Origin: Dehalococcoidia bacterium UBA2160
GTDB taxonomy: Bacteria > Chloroflexota > Dehalococcoidia > Lucifugimonadales > UBA1123
Reading direction: 5' to 3'
Assembly (NCBI GenBank): GCA_002328865.1
Contig: DCWO01000139.1
Location: 28,188-92,187, forward strand
DNA: 64,000 nt
Shown here: one piece after another, positions 51,882 through 61,588 of the stretch
Numbering within the stretch: the first letter of the stretch is position 1
How the letters are laid out: each line of letters begins with the position of its first letter
Notes under the pieces: generated by a model
What the model was told of the DNA's origin: nothing
Seen by the model: only the letters and a program-made list of their open reading frames with translations
The model's database searches: none
Made by a program: the position numbers and the translations under genes

Positions 51882-52874
51882 TCAGGGGACTTCGACATGA
51901 TCGAGGATCTGCTGCACGATGTCCGTCGTGGTCATCGACTCAGCTTCGGCCTCGTAAGTGGGTATGACGCGGTGACGCAACACGTCCGGGGCTAGTTGTT
52001 TGACGTCCTCGGGGGTGACATAACCCCTGCCCCTCAGGAAAGCGTGGGCCCTCGCGGCCGTGACCAGATAGATGCTTGCCCTCGGCGACGCCCCATACGC
52101 GATCATTGGGCGTAGGTGGGACAGCCCGTTCGAATCCGGCGCCCTCGTCGCGAGAACGAGGTCTAGGACGTACTCTTTGACCTTGTCGTCGACGTGGATC
52201 GTCCGCACGATTTCGCGAGCCCGTAGGATGTCCTCCGGAGTGACGACCGGATTGATCTCCGGCATCTCCCCGCCTGTAACGAGGTCGACGATCTGTCGCT
52301 CCTCGGCGCGTGCCGGGTAATCGACGAGAACCTTCAGCATGAACCGGTCGACCTGTGCCTCAGGCAATGGGTAGGTGCCTTCTTGTTCAATCGGGTTTTG
52401 AGTTGCCATCACAAAAAACAGCTTTTCGAGCGGGTACGTGGCGTCTCCGAGCGTGACCTGGCGCTCTTGCATCGACTCCAGTAGAGCGCTCTGAACCTTG
52501 GCCGGGGCGCGGTTCACCTCGTCGGCCAGGACCATGTTGGCGAAAATGGGTCCCTGATGAACGGTGAATTCGGTCGTCCTGGGGTCGTACACCTGGGTGC
52601 CTATCAAGTCTGCGGGCAGCAAATCGGGCGTGAACTGGATTCTGGAGAATCGAGAGTGCAGACTCTCGGCCAGCGTCTTGACGAGCAACGTCTTGGCTAG
52701 TCCGGGAACGCCTTCCAACAGCACGTGGCCGTCGGCCAGCAGGCCGATCAAGACGCGCTCGACCAGGCCGTCCTGCCCAACCATGACTTTTCGGATCTCT
52801 CCGAGGAGACCCTGAAGAAACTGGGCTTCGCGTTCCACTCGCTGGTTGAGTTCGATCAGTCCTGAGAATTCCAT
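51882..52874 (-). CDS. moxR: MoxR-family AAA+ ATPase
   Basis: A 330-residue AAA+ chaperone that is thought to remodel or insert cofactors into partner proteins. Walker A is GVPGLAKT, Walker B and sensor regions are in VLADEVNRAPAKVQSALLESMQE and FVMATQNPIEQEGTYPLPEAQVDRF. The C-terminal lid (ASIYLVTAARAHAFLRGRGYVTPEDVK) is present. It is the first gene of the Bat operon and is normally made as a hexamer. ATG at 52874 is the start. Confidence 0.96.
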   Translation of the reverse strand: MEFSGLIELNQRVEREAQFLQGLLGEIRKVMVGQDGLVERVLIGLLADGHVLLEGVPGLAKTLLVKTLAESLHSRFSRIQFTPDLLPADLIGTQVYDPRTTEFTVHQGPIFANMVLADEVNRAPAKVQSALLESMQERQVTLGDATYPLEKLFFVMATQNPIEQEGTYPLPEAQVDRFMLKVLVDYPARAEERQIVDLVTGGEMPEINPVVTPEDILRAREIVRTIHVDDKVKEYVLDLVLATRAPDSNGLSHLRPMIAYGASPRASIYLVTAARAHAFLRGRGYVTPEDVKQLAPDVLRHRVIPTYEAEAESMTTTDIVQQILDHVEVP

Positions 52875-53359
52875 GAGTGCGTCTCCGGGATCTTCCGTGA
52901 CGATGCGTAGTCGTTGTCGCGTAAATCGTTAGGCTGCCGCCAACCGAGTTGCTTTCAGCCGACGCGGGTCCATCGCCTGGTCGCGCCTCCCGGCTGCCGC
53001 GCCTTGAGCGGCCAGCCTAGCGTGCATGAATATCAGTGTGCCAGGGCAAGATCACGAAACCGTTGCGTTCAAATTACGGATCCGCAACCCGATCAACGCC
53101 TGCGTCGGGACGCGCAGGCATCTCCAACTATTATAGTCCCCCTGGGCATGTAACGGCGCGGAGAGAAGATAGGTTGGCTGGTTGCCCAGCCGAGAGGAGC
53201 TTGGATCGTTGGATGAACGGGTCGAATGTGGCCGCGAAGGGCCGAAACACGAGGGATGTGCCGATCGCAAGAGGTTGCATCCATTCGTCGCTCTGGTGGA
53301 AAGCCCCAATCACGAACCGGTTGCGAAAATCGACATCCGATCACCGGATGGCTCGTTCG
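52875..53359. other. Intergenic region upstream of the MoxR-Bat operon
   Basis: No credible gene. On the minus strand a perfect TATAAT (53135-53130) without a clear -35 lies 256 bases before moxR. Just downstream of it GCCTGCG (53098-53104) can pair with CGCAGGC (53113-53119), so the transcript would begin with a small hairpin. The rest of the leader shows nothing I recognise. Confidence 0.4.
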
Positions 53360-54703
53360 TCACTTGCCTTCGTACAGTTCCTCGACGAGGCGAGTGTTCT
53401 GGAACGCCAGATAGCTGTCCTTGGTCATGGTGGGCTGGCTTTCGCCCAGGACGCTCTTCGCCGCTTGGGCGTCGTCGAACAGAAGGTCGATCACCGACAT
53501 CGCCATCGCTTTGGCGGGGTTGACGACGGCCTGGACGTAGTCTTCGACCACGTAGTCGGTTCCGTGGCCTGTGCCGGTGGCCGCCGTGGTGTAGGGGTGG
53601 ATGACGGGCATGATCTGGCTCAGGTCGCCCATGTCGGTCGAACCGCCGCGGTTGAGGTCGGCGGGATGCGTCACGAGTTCAGACTCGCCGACGATCTCGC
53701 CCGCGTTGGCCTTGAAAAGCTCCGTCATCGCCGGGTCGTTCTTCATTGGGAGATAACCGGGGAGCGTTACGATCTCGACCTGTCCGCCCATCGTCAACGC
53801 GCCGGCGCGAAGGCAGCGGTCCATCTTGTCACTGGCGTCCGCAATCGCTTCGGCGGTCCGTCCCCGCACCCGGCCCTCGTACCGCACGTCGGCTGGTATC
53901 GAATTAACCGCGACGCCGCCTCGCGTCATGATGCCGTGGAATCTTACGTTCTGTTCGTTCAGCACCGTCTCCCGCTGCGTGTTGAGCGCATTGAGCGCCA
54001 CCGTCGCCGCCTGGAGCGCATTTACGCCCAGGTGCGGTGAACCGCCGGCATGCGCGGCTTTGCCGATGAAGCGGACGTACTTTACGACGTGGCCGTTGCT
54101 CGTGCCGCCTAGGGCGAATTTCGCGGTTTCCTGATTGGACGAAGAGGTGTGGACCATCATCGCCATGTCGACGTCGTCGAACGCGCCGAGGCGGATGAAC
54201 TCCTGCTTGCCCGCCATCAATCCCAGGGCGCCTTGCTGGTGGAGGCCCCATCGGAACTCCACGTCGATGAACTCCTCCGCCGGCACGGCGATCAGGGCGA
54301 CGTTCCCTGCCAGCGATTCCATGACCTCCGGGGCAAGCAACCCCACGGCGGCGCCCAGCATCATCGGCGTCTGACAGTGGTGGCCGCAGGCGTGGGCAGC
54401 GCCGGTCTCCGGGTCGGCGTGTGCGTGCTCCAGGACCCGCAACGAGTCCAGCTCTCCGATGACCGCGACCGTGGGACCGGGTCTCCCGCCCTCGATGACG
54501 CCCTTCAAACCTGTCAAGGCGATGCCGCTCTGGTGAGACACACCGAGTTCGCTGAGCTTCTCGCTCACGAATCTGGAAGTCTTGACCTCGAGGAAGCCGG
54601 GTTCCGGGTTCGCCAGGATAGTTTGGGCGGCCTCGATGAGCCATTCGGCGCGCTCGTCGATTGCGGCCTGGGCGATGGATTTTAGCTGTTCGATTGTTGG
54701 CAT
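53360..54703 (-). CDS. M20-family amidohydrolase, copy 1
   Basis: A 447-residue M20D-type metal-dependent hydrolase, similar to AbgB and other aminoacylase or aminobenzoyl-glutamate hydrolase subunits. The zinc motif is AHACGHHCQT, with GELDSLRV upstream and the catalytic Glu in VPAEEFID. The small dimerisation domain begins near AHAGGSPHLGVNAL. The substrate is an N-acyl amino acid or small peptide; the exact one is not known. ATG at 54703 has GGAGGGG upstream. It follows copy 2 by 18 bases. Confidence 0.88.
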   Translation of the reverse strand: MPTIEQLKSIAQAAIDERAEWLIEAAQTILANPEPGFLEVKTSRFVSEKLSELGVSHQSGIALTGLKGVIEGGRPGPTVAVIGELDSLRVLEHAHADPETGAAHACGHHCQTPMMLGAAVGLLAPEVMESLAGNVALIAVPAEEFIDVEFRWGLHQQGALGLMAGKQEFIRLGAFDDVDMAMMVHTSSSNQETAKFALGGTSNGHVVKYVRFIGKAAHAGGSPHLGVNALQAATVALNALNTQRETVLNEQNVRFHGIMTRGGVAVNSIPADVRYEGRVRGRTAEAIADASDKMDRCLRAGALTMGGQVEIVTLPGYLPMKNDPAMTELFKANAGEIVGESELVTHPADLNRGGSTDMGDLSQIMPVIHPYTTAATGTGHGTDYVVEDYVQAVVNPAKAMAMSVIDLLFDDAQAAKSVLGESQPTMTKDSYLAFQNTRLVEELYEGK

Positions 54704-54721
54704 GACCCCTCCGAGGGATAG

Positions 54722-56050
54722 CTAAGACGTGTGCGTCGATTCTTTCAACATGCTCCGCATCAGTTTCAGGTAGGACTGCTTCGTGAGGGGCGCCTCGTAT
54801 TGGCCCACGATGCGGTTGGCGTGGCTTGCTCCGTCGGCGAGCAAGTCGATCACGGTCATCGCCATGGCCTTGGCGCCGGTTAGCACGCCCAACTCGTAGT
54901 CCTGGACCACGTAGTCATTGCCATGGCCGTTTCCGGTGGCGGCGACGACGTAGGGATGGATGACGGGCATGAGCTGCGATACGTCGCCCATGTCCGTCGA
55001 GCCCGTGCGGTGCCCGAGCCTGACCAGGTTGTCTTTGCCAACCAACGAGCAGGCATTCTCGCCGTACAGCCTCAGCATGCTTTCGTCGCTTTGGATCGGC
55101 AGGTAGCCGGGCAGGGTGGTGATCTCGACCGATCCGCCCACCGCCATGGCTCCGGCTCGCAACGCTCGGTCCACCTTCTCGGACGCGTCCTTGAACGCCT
55201 CGATGCTGGCGCCGCGAACGTAAGTCTCCATCCTGACGTCGGCGGGCACCGAGCTCACGGCGATTCCGCCTTGGGTGATGATTGGGTGGATACGCACAGT
55301 CCCGGCGTCCCTGTAAGTCTCTCGCTGTGCGTGGATGCCGGACATGGCGATCATGGCGGCATTCAGTGCGTTGACGCCCATATGAGGCGCCCCACCGGCG
55401 TGAGAAGCACGGCCGAGAAAACGAATCCTCTTGGCAACCATGCCGTTGTTGGAGCCGCCGAAGGCTATCTTGCCCTCGTTGGCGTTGGCGGACGTGTGCG
55501 TCATCATGGCGAGATCGACGTCGTCGAGGGCGCCGAGCCGGATGAATTCGGGCTTGCCGCCGATGAATTCCAGCTTGCCCTGCCGCCGCAAATCGTCTCG
55601 ATACTCTATTTCGATGTACTCCTCGGCAGGGACAGCGATCAACGCCACTCTGCCGGCCAGATTCTCCATGACGCCTTGGGCCTGAAGACCGGCCGCAACG
55701 CCGAGCATCATCCCGATTTGACAGTGGTGGCCGCAGGCATGCGCCGCGCTCGTTTCCGGGTCGGCGTGGGGATGGCCGATGACCCTCAGTGAATCCAGCT
55801 CACCCATCACGGCCAGGGTCGGGCCAGGGGACCCGCCGTCCAACCCGCCTTTGACACCCGTAATGGCGATTCCGCCCTCATGCTCGATGCCCCAGTCGCA
55901 GAAGATTTCCCTGACGAGCCGAGAGGTTTTCTGCTCGCGAAAACCCGGCTCAGGATTGTCGAGAATGGTCTTGGCGGTCCTGACCAACTGCTTCCCACGC
56001 GCGTCGATCTCCGCGACAGCGCGGGCTTTCAGCTCCTCGATGCTCGGCAT
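54722..56050 (-). CDS. M20-family amidohydrolase, copy 2
   Basis: A 442-residue paralogue of the next gene downstream, with the same motifs: GELDSLRVIGHPHADPETSA, AHACGHHCQIG, VPAEEYIEIEYRDDL and AHAGGAPHMGVNAL. Both copies keep the active-site residues, so both are likely active, perhaps on different acyl or amino acid parts. ATG at 56050 has AAGGAG nine bases upstream. The two genes form a tandem pair, most simply explained by duplication followed by divergence. Confidence 0.88.
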   Translation of the reverse strand: MPSIEELKARAVAEIDARGKQLVRTAKTILDNPEPGFREQKTSRLVREIFCDWGIEHEGGIAITGVKGGLDGGSPGPTLAVMGELDSLRVIGHPHADPETSAAHACGHHCQIGMMLGVAAGLQAQGVMENLAGRVALIAVPAEEYIEIEYRDDLRRQGKLEFIGGKPEFIRLGALDDVDLAMMTHTSANANEGKIAFGGSNNGMVAKRIRFLGRASHAGGAPHMGVNALNAAMIAMSGIHAQRETYRDAGTVRIHPIITQGGIAVSSVPADVRMETYVRGASIEAFKDASEKVDRALRAGAMAVGGSVEITTLPGYLPIQSDESMLRLYGENACSLVGKDNLVRLGHRTGSTDMGDVSQLMPVIHPYVVAATGNGHGNDYVVQDYELGVLTGAKAMAMTVIDLLADGASHANRIVGQYEAPLTKQSYLKLMRSMLKESTHTS

Positions 56051-56220
56051 GTGTGCGCTCCTTGTTGCTTTGGTCAGCCGGAAGAGGCTGCGGGTCGCCC
56101 AATTTGCACCATCCGGCGACGCCCGTAGCGGTGGTGACTAATCGCCTGGCGATTGTAGCATCCATGGCGGGGCGGGCCAATACGATTGCCCGCGCCAGCG
56201 AGGATGCCGCCGAAGAACGT

Positions 56221-56772
56221 TCAAGACACGACTCCGCCGCGTATGAAGCGTCGGGTGTTTTTCGTGTGGACGAGCCTCGCGGTGACCGCGACGATAATGA
56301 TGAACCCGACCAGTTCCGGGAAATCGGTGAAGAACCGGAGAGCGTCGGAGACGTGCCTTGAGGCCCACTCACCCACCGGCGGATACGAGGCCCCGAAGTC
56401 CCAGCCTAGAAACGGCCAGAATAAGACGGATGCTGTCTGCCACGTTCGATCAAACATAATATGGCCGGCGCTGGACACCGCCGCCAAGGTTAACTTCTGA
56501 CCGCGTCCCAGCGCCCAGACGGTCAGTCCCAAGCCCAGCAGCGTCACCGCGAAAACCAGGGTATGCGCGATGCTGCGGAGACTGTTGTCCACCAGGCCAG
56601 GTGCGATCCACAGACCCAGGGGTTTGTCGATCAGATCGGGGGCCATCGAGCCGACGATGACCAGCCTGAAATCCATCGATAGAGCCACGGCACGCTTCCG
56701 CCAGCTTGAAGCCGCCAAGCGGAAGGCGTACGCGGCCCCGATTGTCAGGCCGACATGGCCGAACACAAACAA
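56221..56772 (-). CDS. DUF457/YdjM-type membrane metal-dependent hydrolase
   Basis: A 183-residue membrane protein from TTG at 56772. It has four or five membrane helices and the family motifs GSMAPDLIDKPLG and RSIAHTL, then HIMFD, with His and Asp residues that could bind metal. Members are described as membrane-bound metal-dependent hydrolases of unknown substrate. The leader just upstream carries the same 13 bases as the leader of the divergent CocE-like gene. Confidence 0.75.
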   Translation of the reverse strand: MFVFGHVGLTIGAAYAFRLAASSWRKRAVALSMDFRLVIVGSMAPDLIDKPLGLWIAPGLVDNSLRSIAHTLVFAVTLLGLGLTVWALGRGQKLTLAAVSSAGHIMFDRTWQTASVLFWPFLGWDFGASYPPVGEWASRHVSDALRFFTDFPELVGFIIIVAVTARLVHTKNTRRFIRGGVVS

Positions 56773-57036
56773 ACTCTCGTCCCCCCGCGCAGTTCGATGA
56801 TCGCCGGGAAGCGTACCACACCGGGACCCCGCGACCTGGACTCAGACCGACACTGAGTCGACAACGCGGTGTTCGCCAGCGATGATCTTTGTGCACGGCC
56901 AAGATGGGGGAAAGCCCATGCTTGTGCACGACAGAGACTCGGTTGCAGGAGCATCAAGGCTGTGCTAAGGTCACACCCGCCGCCTTGTCAGGGGCTCGAT
57001 CGACTACGCTGTCAAAGCCGACTCGGGGGGACGAGA

Positions 57037-58791
57037 ATGCCAGGGCCGTACTCCGTCAAATTCGAATACAACGTCGCGATCATGATGCGCGATGGGACCA
57101 CCACTTACGCCGACGTATTCCGGCCCGACGTGGCCGGAAAGACGCCGGCCCTCCTCAGCCGAACGCCGTACGACAAATCCGCGCCCGCCAACCGGACAGG
57201 CACGCTGGACGCCATACGCGGCGCCATGAGCGGGTACGCCGTCGTGGTGCAGGACGTTCGGGGCCGGTACAGTTCCGACGGCGTGTTCTACACGTTCGTC
57301 AACGAAATCGACGATGGCTACGACTCCGTCGAGTGGGTGGCGAGCCAGCCGTGGTGCGACGGCAATGTCGGGATGTACGGCGTCTCCTATGTGGGCGCCA
57401 CCCAGTGGTTGACTGCGAAGTCGAATGCGCCGTCGCTCAAGGCGATCGTGCCCGGCGTCACCGCTTCGGACTACCACGAGGGATGGACATGGCAGGGCGG
57501 CGCATTCGAACTCGGCTTCAACCTGTCCTGGGCCATGGGGGGGCTCACCGCCGCGAACTGGACGAACATCTCCCGAAGGTTGCATCTGCACGACGATGAC
57601 CTGGAGCGTCTGATCGTGGCGAAGGACAACCTCACGGACGCGTATCGCCATCTGCCCATGGCCGAGATGCCTCACCTGATGGGCGAACTCGCGCCGTACT
57701 ACTACGACTGGCTGGATCATCCGGAATACGACGACTACTGGAAGACGGTCAGCATCGAGGAGTCCCACTCCGACATCACCGTGCCGGCGTTCAACTTCGG
57801 CGGATGGCACGATATTTTCCTTGGCGGCACCATCCGGAACTTCACGCGGATGCGCGAGCTCGGAGCAACGGAATCTGCCCGCAACGGTCAGCGCCTCCTG
57901 ATCGGACCGTGGGTCCACGGCGGCGCTCCGACTAACGTCTCGGGAGCACACAACTTCGGGACACGAGCGGCGGCGGCGGAAATCGACCTCCAGGGCCAAA
58001 TGCTCCGGTTCTACGACCACTGGCTGAAGGGCGAGGACAACGGCGTCTCCGACGACAAGCCTGTGCGCATCTTCGTCATGGGAGAGAACGTATGGCGCTC
58101 CGAAGACGAGTGGCCGCTCTCGCGGGCGAACATCGTGAACTTCTACCTCCACAGCGCCGGCAAAGCAAACTCATTGAGCGGCGACGGACGGTTGTCGCAA
58201 GAGTTGCCGAATGGCGAAGAAGAGCCGGACGTGTACGCCTACAATCCGTTGAATCCCGTTCCGACGCTCGGGGGCGGATTGTGTTGCGACGTCGGGTTCA
58301 TGGCCGCTGGCGTCTACGACCAGCGTCGCGTGGAGGGCCGTGATGACGTCCTCGTATACAGCACGCCCCCGCTGGGCCGGGACGTGGAGGTGACCGGGCC
58401 GATCAGCGTCACGCTCTTCGCGTCCAGCTCGGCTTTCGACACCGATTTCACAGCCAAGCTCGTAGACGTCGATCCCGCCGGTTACGCTCGAAACCTGACA
58501 GACGGCATAGTTCGCGCTAGGTATCGTTTCACGCGGCAACCGGCGAGCCTGCTGCAGCCAGGTCAGGTCTACGAGTTCACGATCGACCTGTGGGCAACCA
58601 GCAATCTTTTCAAGCAAGGGCATAGCATCAGGCTCGAAGTTTCGAGCAGCAACTTCCCGCGGTTCGACCGGAACACCAACACCGGGGAGGCGATAGGGTC
58701 CGACGCCGAACATGTATCGGCCCTGCAGCACGTATTCCATACGAGCGAGTACCCGTCGCACGTCAAGCTCCCGCTGATTCCGAGAGACTAG
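57037..58791 (+). CDS. CocE/NonD-family hydrolase (X-Pro dipeptidyl-peptidase-like)
   Basis: A 584-residue alpha/beta hydrolase, from ATG at 57037. The nucleophile Ser is in MYGVSYVGATQWL (G-x-S-Y-x-G), with Asp and His expected later (the GPWVHGG region is typical). The C-terminal jelly-roll domain (VTGPISVTLFASSSAFDTDFTAKLVDVDP, SIRLEVSSSNFPRFDRN) is present. CocE-type enzymes cleave esters or X-Pro peptides. No signal peptide is seen. The longer frame from 56869 has no support. An opposite-strand frame of 382 codons is a shadow. Confidence 0.92.
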   Translation: MPGPYSVKFEYNVAIMMRDGTTTYADVFRPDVAGKTPALLSRTPYDKSAPANRTGTLDAIRGAMSGYAVVVQDVRGRYSSDGVFYTFVNEIDDGYDSVEWVASQPWCDGNVGMYGVSYVGATQWLTAKSNAPSLKAIVPGVTASDYHEGWTWQGGAFELGFNLSWAMGGLTAANWTNISRRLHLHDDDLERLIVAKDNLTDAYRHLPMAEMPHLMGELAPYYYDWLDHPEYDDYWKTVSIEESHSDITVPAFNFGGWHDIFLGGTIRNFTRMRELGATESARNGQRLLIGPWVHGGAPTNVSGAHNFGTRAAAAEIDLQGQMLRFYDHWLKGEDNGVSDDKPVRIFVMGENVWRSEDEWPLSRANIVNFYLHSAGKANSLSGDGRLSQELPNGEEEPDVYAYNPLNPVPTLGGGLCCDVGFMAAGVYDQRRVEGRDDVLVYSTPPLGRDVEVTGPISVTLFASSSAFDTDFTAKLVDVDPAGYARNLTDGIVRARYRFTRQPASLLQPGQVYEFTIDLWATSNLFKQGHSIRLEVSSSNFPRFDRNTNTGEAIGSDAEHVSALQHVFHTSEYPSHVKLPLIPRD

Positions 58792-58813
58792 GATAGCCGG
58801 ATCCCGAACGAGG

Positions 58814-59764
58814 TCAGGCCAGGCAGCGGACAGGTTTGCCGCCGTTGTATTCGATCATGTCGGCGATCATCGGGCGAGCGTCCATCGCGACCCCGAGAGG
58901 CTCTCCCCGTATCTCGGAGTATGTCCGATGGATGTTGCCCGCCAGGCGCTCCGAGTCGTGCCACCCGCTGAACCGCCCTAGATCGGTTTGTCGCGCCAGA
59001 TCAAGCGGAGATAGCCCGGCCTCGTAACCCTTCCTAGCAGTCTCCTGTAGGAAGCGCAGATACGCGGTCATGTCGTCGAGCATCTCAGGGCCGCAAAGCG
59101 CCCCGTGTCCGAGAACGATAGTTTCGACGTCCAACTCACGCAGCCGGCCCAACGCCCGAAGCGAACCCTCGACCGATCCGGCAATCACAAACGGCGTGCC
59201 GGCGTTGAAGACCAGGTCGCCGCTGAACAACAGCTTTCGTTCAGGGATCCAGTAGACGGTGTCGTTGCTGGTGTGGGCTGGACCGACGAAGATCGCCTCG
59301 ATTAGCAACTCGTCGACGTAGACGTTGATCTGATCCGTGAACGTGACGAACGGCGGCGCCATCTCGATCTTACCCCAGTCGACATTGGGGAACAGGCCTC
59401 CGCCGCTTCCGCCACCGGGCGGCAGCCCCGCCTCGAACATGGCCTGTCTCGTGAGCTCATGCCCGATAATCGTGGCAGTTGGGAACAGGTAGTTTCCGTG
59501 CGTGTGGTCTCCGTGATGATGAGTGTTCACCAGCGTCCTGAGCGGCAGATCGGTGACGGTCCGGATGGCGTCGTGAAACGCCCGAGCGCGGGCCTCCGTG
59601 AAGCACGTGTCGATAACGGTCACTGCGTCCCGCCCGACCGCGAACCCGCAGTTGTTCAGCCCCCAACTCCCGTCGAGCTGCACATACGCGTAGATGCCGG
59701 GACTGACCTCTTCGATGGTCGGAGGCGGAATCTCGTCTGAGATGGGCAGGTGTGGGGCCGTCAT
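58814..59764 (-). CDS. Metallo-beta-lactamase-fold hydrolase
   Basis: A 316-residue MBL-fold protein with the zinc motif NTHHHGDHTHGN and further metal ligands in VGPAHTSNDT and LFSGDLVFN. It resembles the quinoprotein relay or SoxH-type and teichoic-acid-hydrolase-like group; the substrate is unknown. There is no signal peptide. It converges with the CocE-like gene and lies 66 bases downstream of acsA on the same strand, so it may share that transcript. Confidence 0.88.
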   Translation of the reverse strand: MTAPHLPISDEIPPPTIEEVSPGIYAYVQLDGSWGLNNCGFAVGRDAVTVIDTCFTEARARAFHDAIRTVTDLPLRTLVNTHHHGDHTHGNYLFPTATIIGHELTRQAMFEAGLPPGGGSGGGLFPNVDWGKIEMAPPFVTFTDQINVYVDELLIEAIFVGPAHTSNDTVYWIPERKLLFSGDLVFNAGTPFVIAGSVEGSLRALGRLRELDVETIVLGHGALCGPEMLDDMTAYLRFLQETARKGYEAGLSPLDLARQTDLGRFSGWHDSERLAGNIHRTYSEIRGEPLGVAMDARPMIADMIEYNGGKPVRCLA

Positions 59765-59830
59765 ATCATCATCACTCGGCAGGTTCGATCGCGATCGAAT
59801 CTTCGCCCTGGATTGTTGATCGCCCGCGGC

Positions 59831-61588
59831 CTAATCGTCATCCTCCAGCGTGCTGGTGTCGCCCTCTGGGAGGCCGAGTTCGCGGGCTTTGAGTAGGCGG
59901 CGCATGATTTTGCCGCTGCGTGTCTTGGGCAGGGATGGGACGAATTCGATCTCACGAGGCGCCACCATGGTGGACAGCTTCTCGCGGGCGAATCGCATGA
60001 TGTCGTTGCGAAGCGCGGTGCTCTCCTCCACGCCGTCGTTGAGCGAGACGAAAGCTTTCACGATCTCCATGGCGATAGGATCGGGCTTGCCGATGACTCC
60101 GGCTTCGGCCACGTCGGGGTGCTCGATGAGGGCGCTCTCGACCTCAAACGGCCCCACGAGGTGGCCGGCGGTGTTTATCACGTCGTCGGCGCGTCCCACG
60201 AACCAGAAATAACCGTCCTCGTCGACTCGGGCGCGATCCCCGGTTATGTACCAACCTTTTTTGAATCGGGAGTTGTACATAGTGGAGTTCTCCCAGTAAG
60301 CGTGGAACATCCCTGGCCAGTTGGGGCGGACGACCAGGTTCCCGTCTTCGCCTGCCGGGACCGCGTTGAAGTCGTCGTCGACGATGCCAAGCTCGACGCC
60401 CGGAATCGGCCTGCCCATGGAGCCCGGCTTTATCGGCATCGCGGCGTAGTTCGCGCACATGATCGCGCCGGTCTCGGTTTGCCACCAGTTGTCGTGGAAT
60501 GGCATTCCGATGGCCTCTTCGCCCCACACGACTGCTTCTGGATTGAGCGGCTCGCCGACGCTGGCGGAGAACCGAAGGCTGGAGAGGTCGTACCGATGTG
60601 GAACGGCGACGCCGGCCTTCATGAGCATGCGGATCGCCGTCGGCGCCGTGTACCACACGGTGACTTTGTGCTTCTGAATCTGCTCGAACCAGGCGCTGGC
60701 ACGGAATCCGCCCTCGTAGATTAGTTGCGTGACGCCGTTGGTCCACGGGGCCATCATTCCGTACGAGGTGCCGGTGACCCATCCTGGGTCGGCGGTGCAC
60801 CAGTAGATGTCGTCTTCGTGCAGGTCCAGCGCCCACTTCCCAGTGGCATACTGCTGGACGCACGCCTGATGGCGGTGGACCGCGCCCTTGGGCTTGCCGG
60901 TGGTGCCCGACGTGTAGTGCATGATCGAGTAGTCGTACTGGCTCGTGTTGACTATCGAGAAATCGCTTGGCGCGGCTTCCATCTGAGCGTCGTAGTCGAG
61001 GTCGCCTGCTTCAAGAGCCGACTCGTCTCGGCCGTTTTTGTTGATTATGATCGTGTGCTCCAAGGCGGGGAGTTGGGAGAGAATTTCGGCGACCTTCCTG
61101 CGGAGGTCGGGCTGTGTGACCAGTATCTTTGCGCCACTGTCTTCGAGCCTGTCTCTCACGGGATCGGGACCGAAGGCGGAGAACAACGGGCCGACCACGG
61201 CGCCTGCTTTGAGTATTCCGAAGAACGCGATGTACAGCTCGGGTATGCGATCCAAGAACAGGAACACGCGGTCGCCGGTCTCGATCCCCAGGTTTTGCAG
61301 CGCGCCGGCAAACCTGTCGGTCAGCTCCTTCATCTGGCCGAACGTGTAGTCTTCGCGTTCGCCGTTCTTGCCCTCCCAGATCATCGCGATCTTGTCGCGA
61401 CGGGGACCGTTTGCGTGCCGGTCGATGGCCTCGTGCGCCTTGTTGAGGCCTCCTCCCGGAAGCCAATCGAGTTCGGAGTACACCTGCTCCCAATCGAATT
61501 CGCCCACGTTGTCCGGATCCAAATTGGGCTTTACCTTGAACTGGTCGACCGGCGGCTTTCCTATGGTTTCGAACGTCGACGTGGTCAC
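59831..61588 (-). CDS. acsA: Acetyl-CoA synthetase (AMP-forming)
   Basis: A 585-residue ANL ligase that makes acetyl-CoA from acetate. The motif MHYTSGTTGKPKGAVH binds ATP; HDNWWQTETGAIM carries the Trp that narrows the pocket to acetate in Acs enzymes; YITGDRARVDEDGYFWFVGR is the hinge; and PKTRSGKIMRRLLK contains the catalytic Lys that is acetylated in other Acs proteins. It is shorter than the 650-residue enterobacterial Acs and closer to the Bacillus AcsA type. A minus-strand TATAAT at 61785-61780 may serve it. Confidence 0.93.
   Translation of the reverse strand: MTTSTFETIGKPPVDQFKVKPNLDPDNVGEFDWEQVYSELDWLPGGGLNKAHEAIDRHANGPRRDKIAMIWEGKNGEREDYTFGQMKELTDRFAGALQNLGIETGDRVFLFLDRIPELYIAFFGILKAGAVVGPLFSAFGPDPVRDRLEDSGAKILVTQPDLRRKVAEILSQLPALEHTIIINKNGRDESALEAGDLDYDAQMEAAPSDFSIVNTSQYDYSIMHYTSGTTGKPKGAVHRHQACVQQYATGKWALDLHEDDIYWCTADPGWVTGTSYGMMAPWTNGVTQLIYEGGFRASAWFEQIQKHKVTVWYTAPTAIRMLMKAGVAVPHRYDLSSLRFSASVGEPLNPEAVVWGEEAIGMPFHDNWWQTETGAIMCANYAAMPIKPGSMGRPIPGVELGIVDDDFNAVPAGEDGNLVVRPNWPGMFHAYWENSTMYNSRFKKGWYITGDRARVDEDGYFWFVGRADDVINTAGHLVGPFEVESALIEHPDVAEAGVIGKPDPIAMEIVKAFVSLNDGVEESTALRNDIMRFAREKLSTMVAPREIEFVPSLPKTRSGKIMRRLLKARELGLPEGDTSTLEDDD

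Noticed and set aside
53036..54040. Plus-strand frame of 334 codons upstream of and over the first M20 gene
   Set aside because: The N-terminal part is intergenic and the rest is antisense to M20 copy 1; no motif or ribosome site.
57004..58152. Minus-strand frame of 382 codons
   Set aside because: Antisense shadow of the CocE-like gene.
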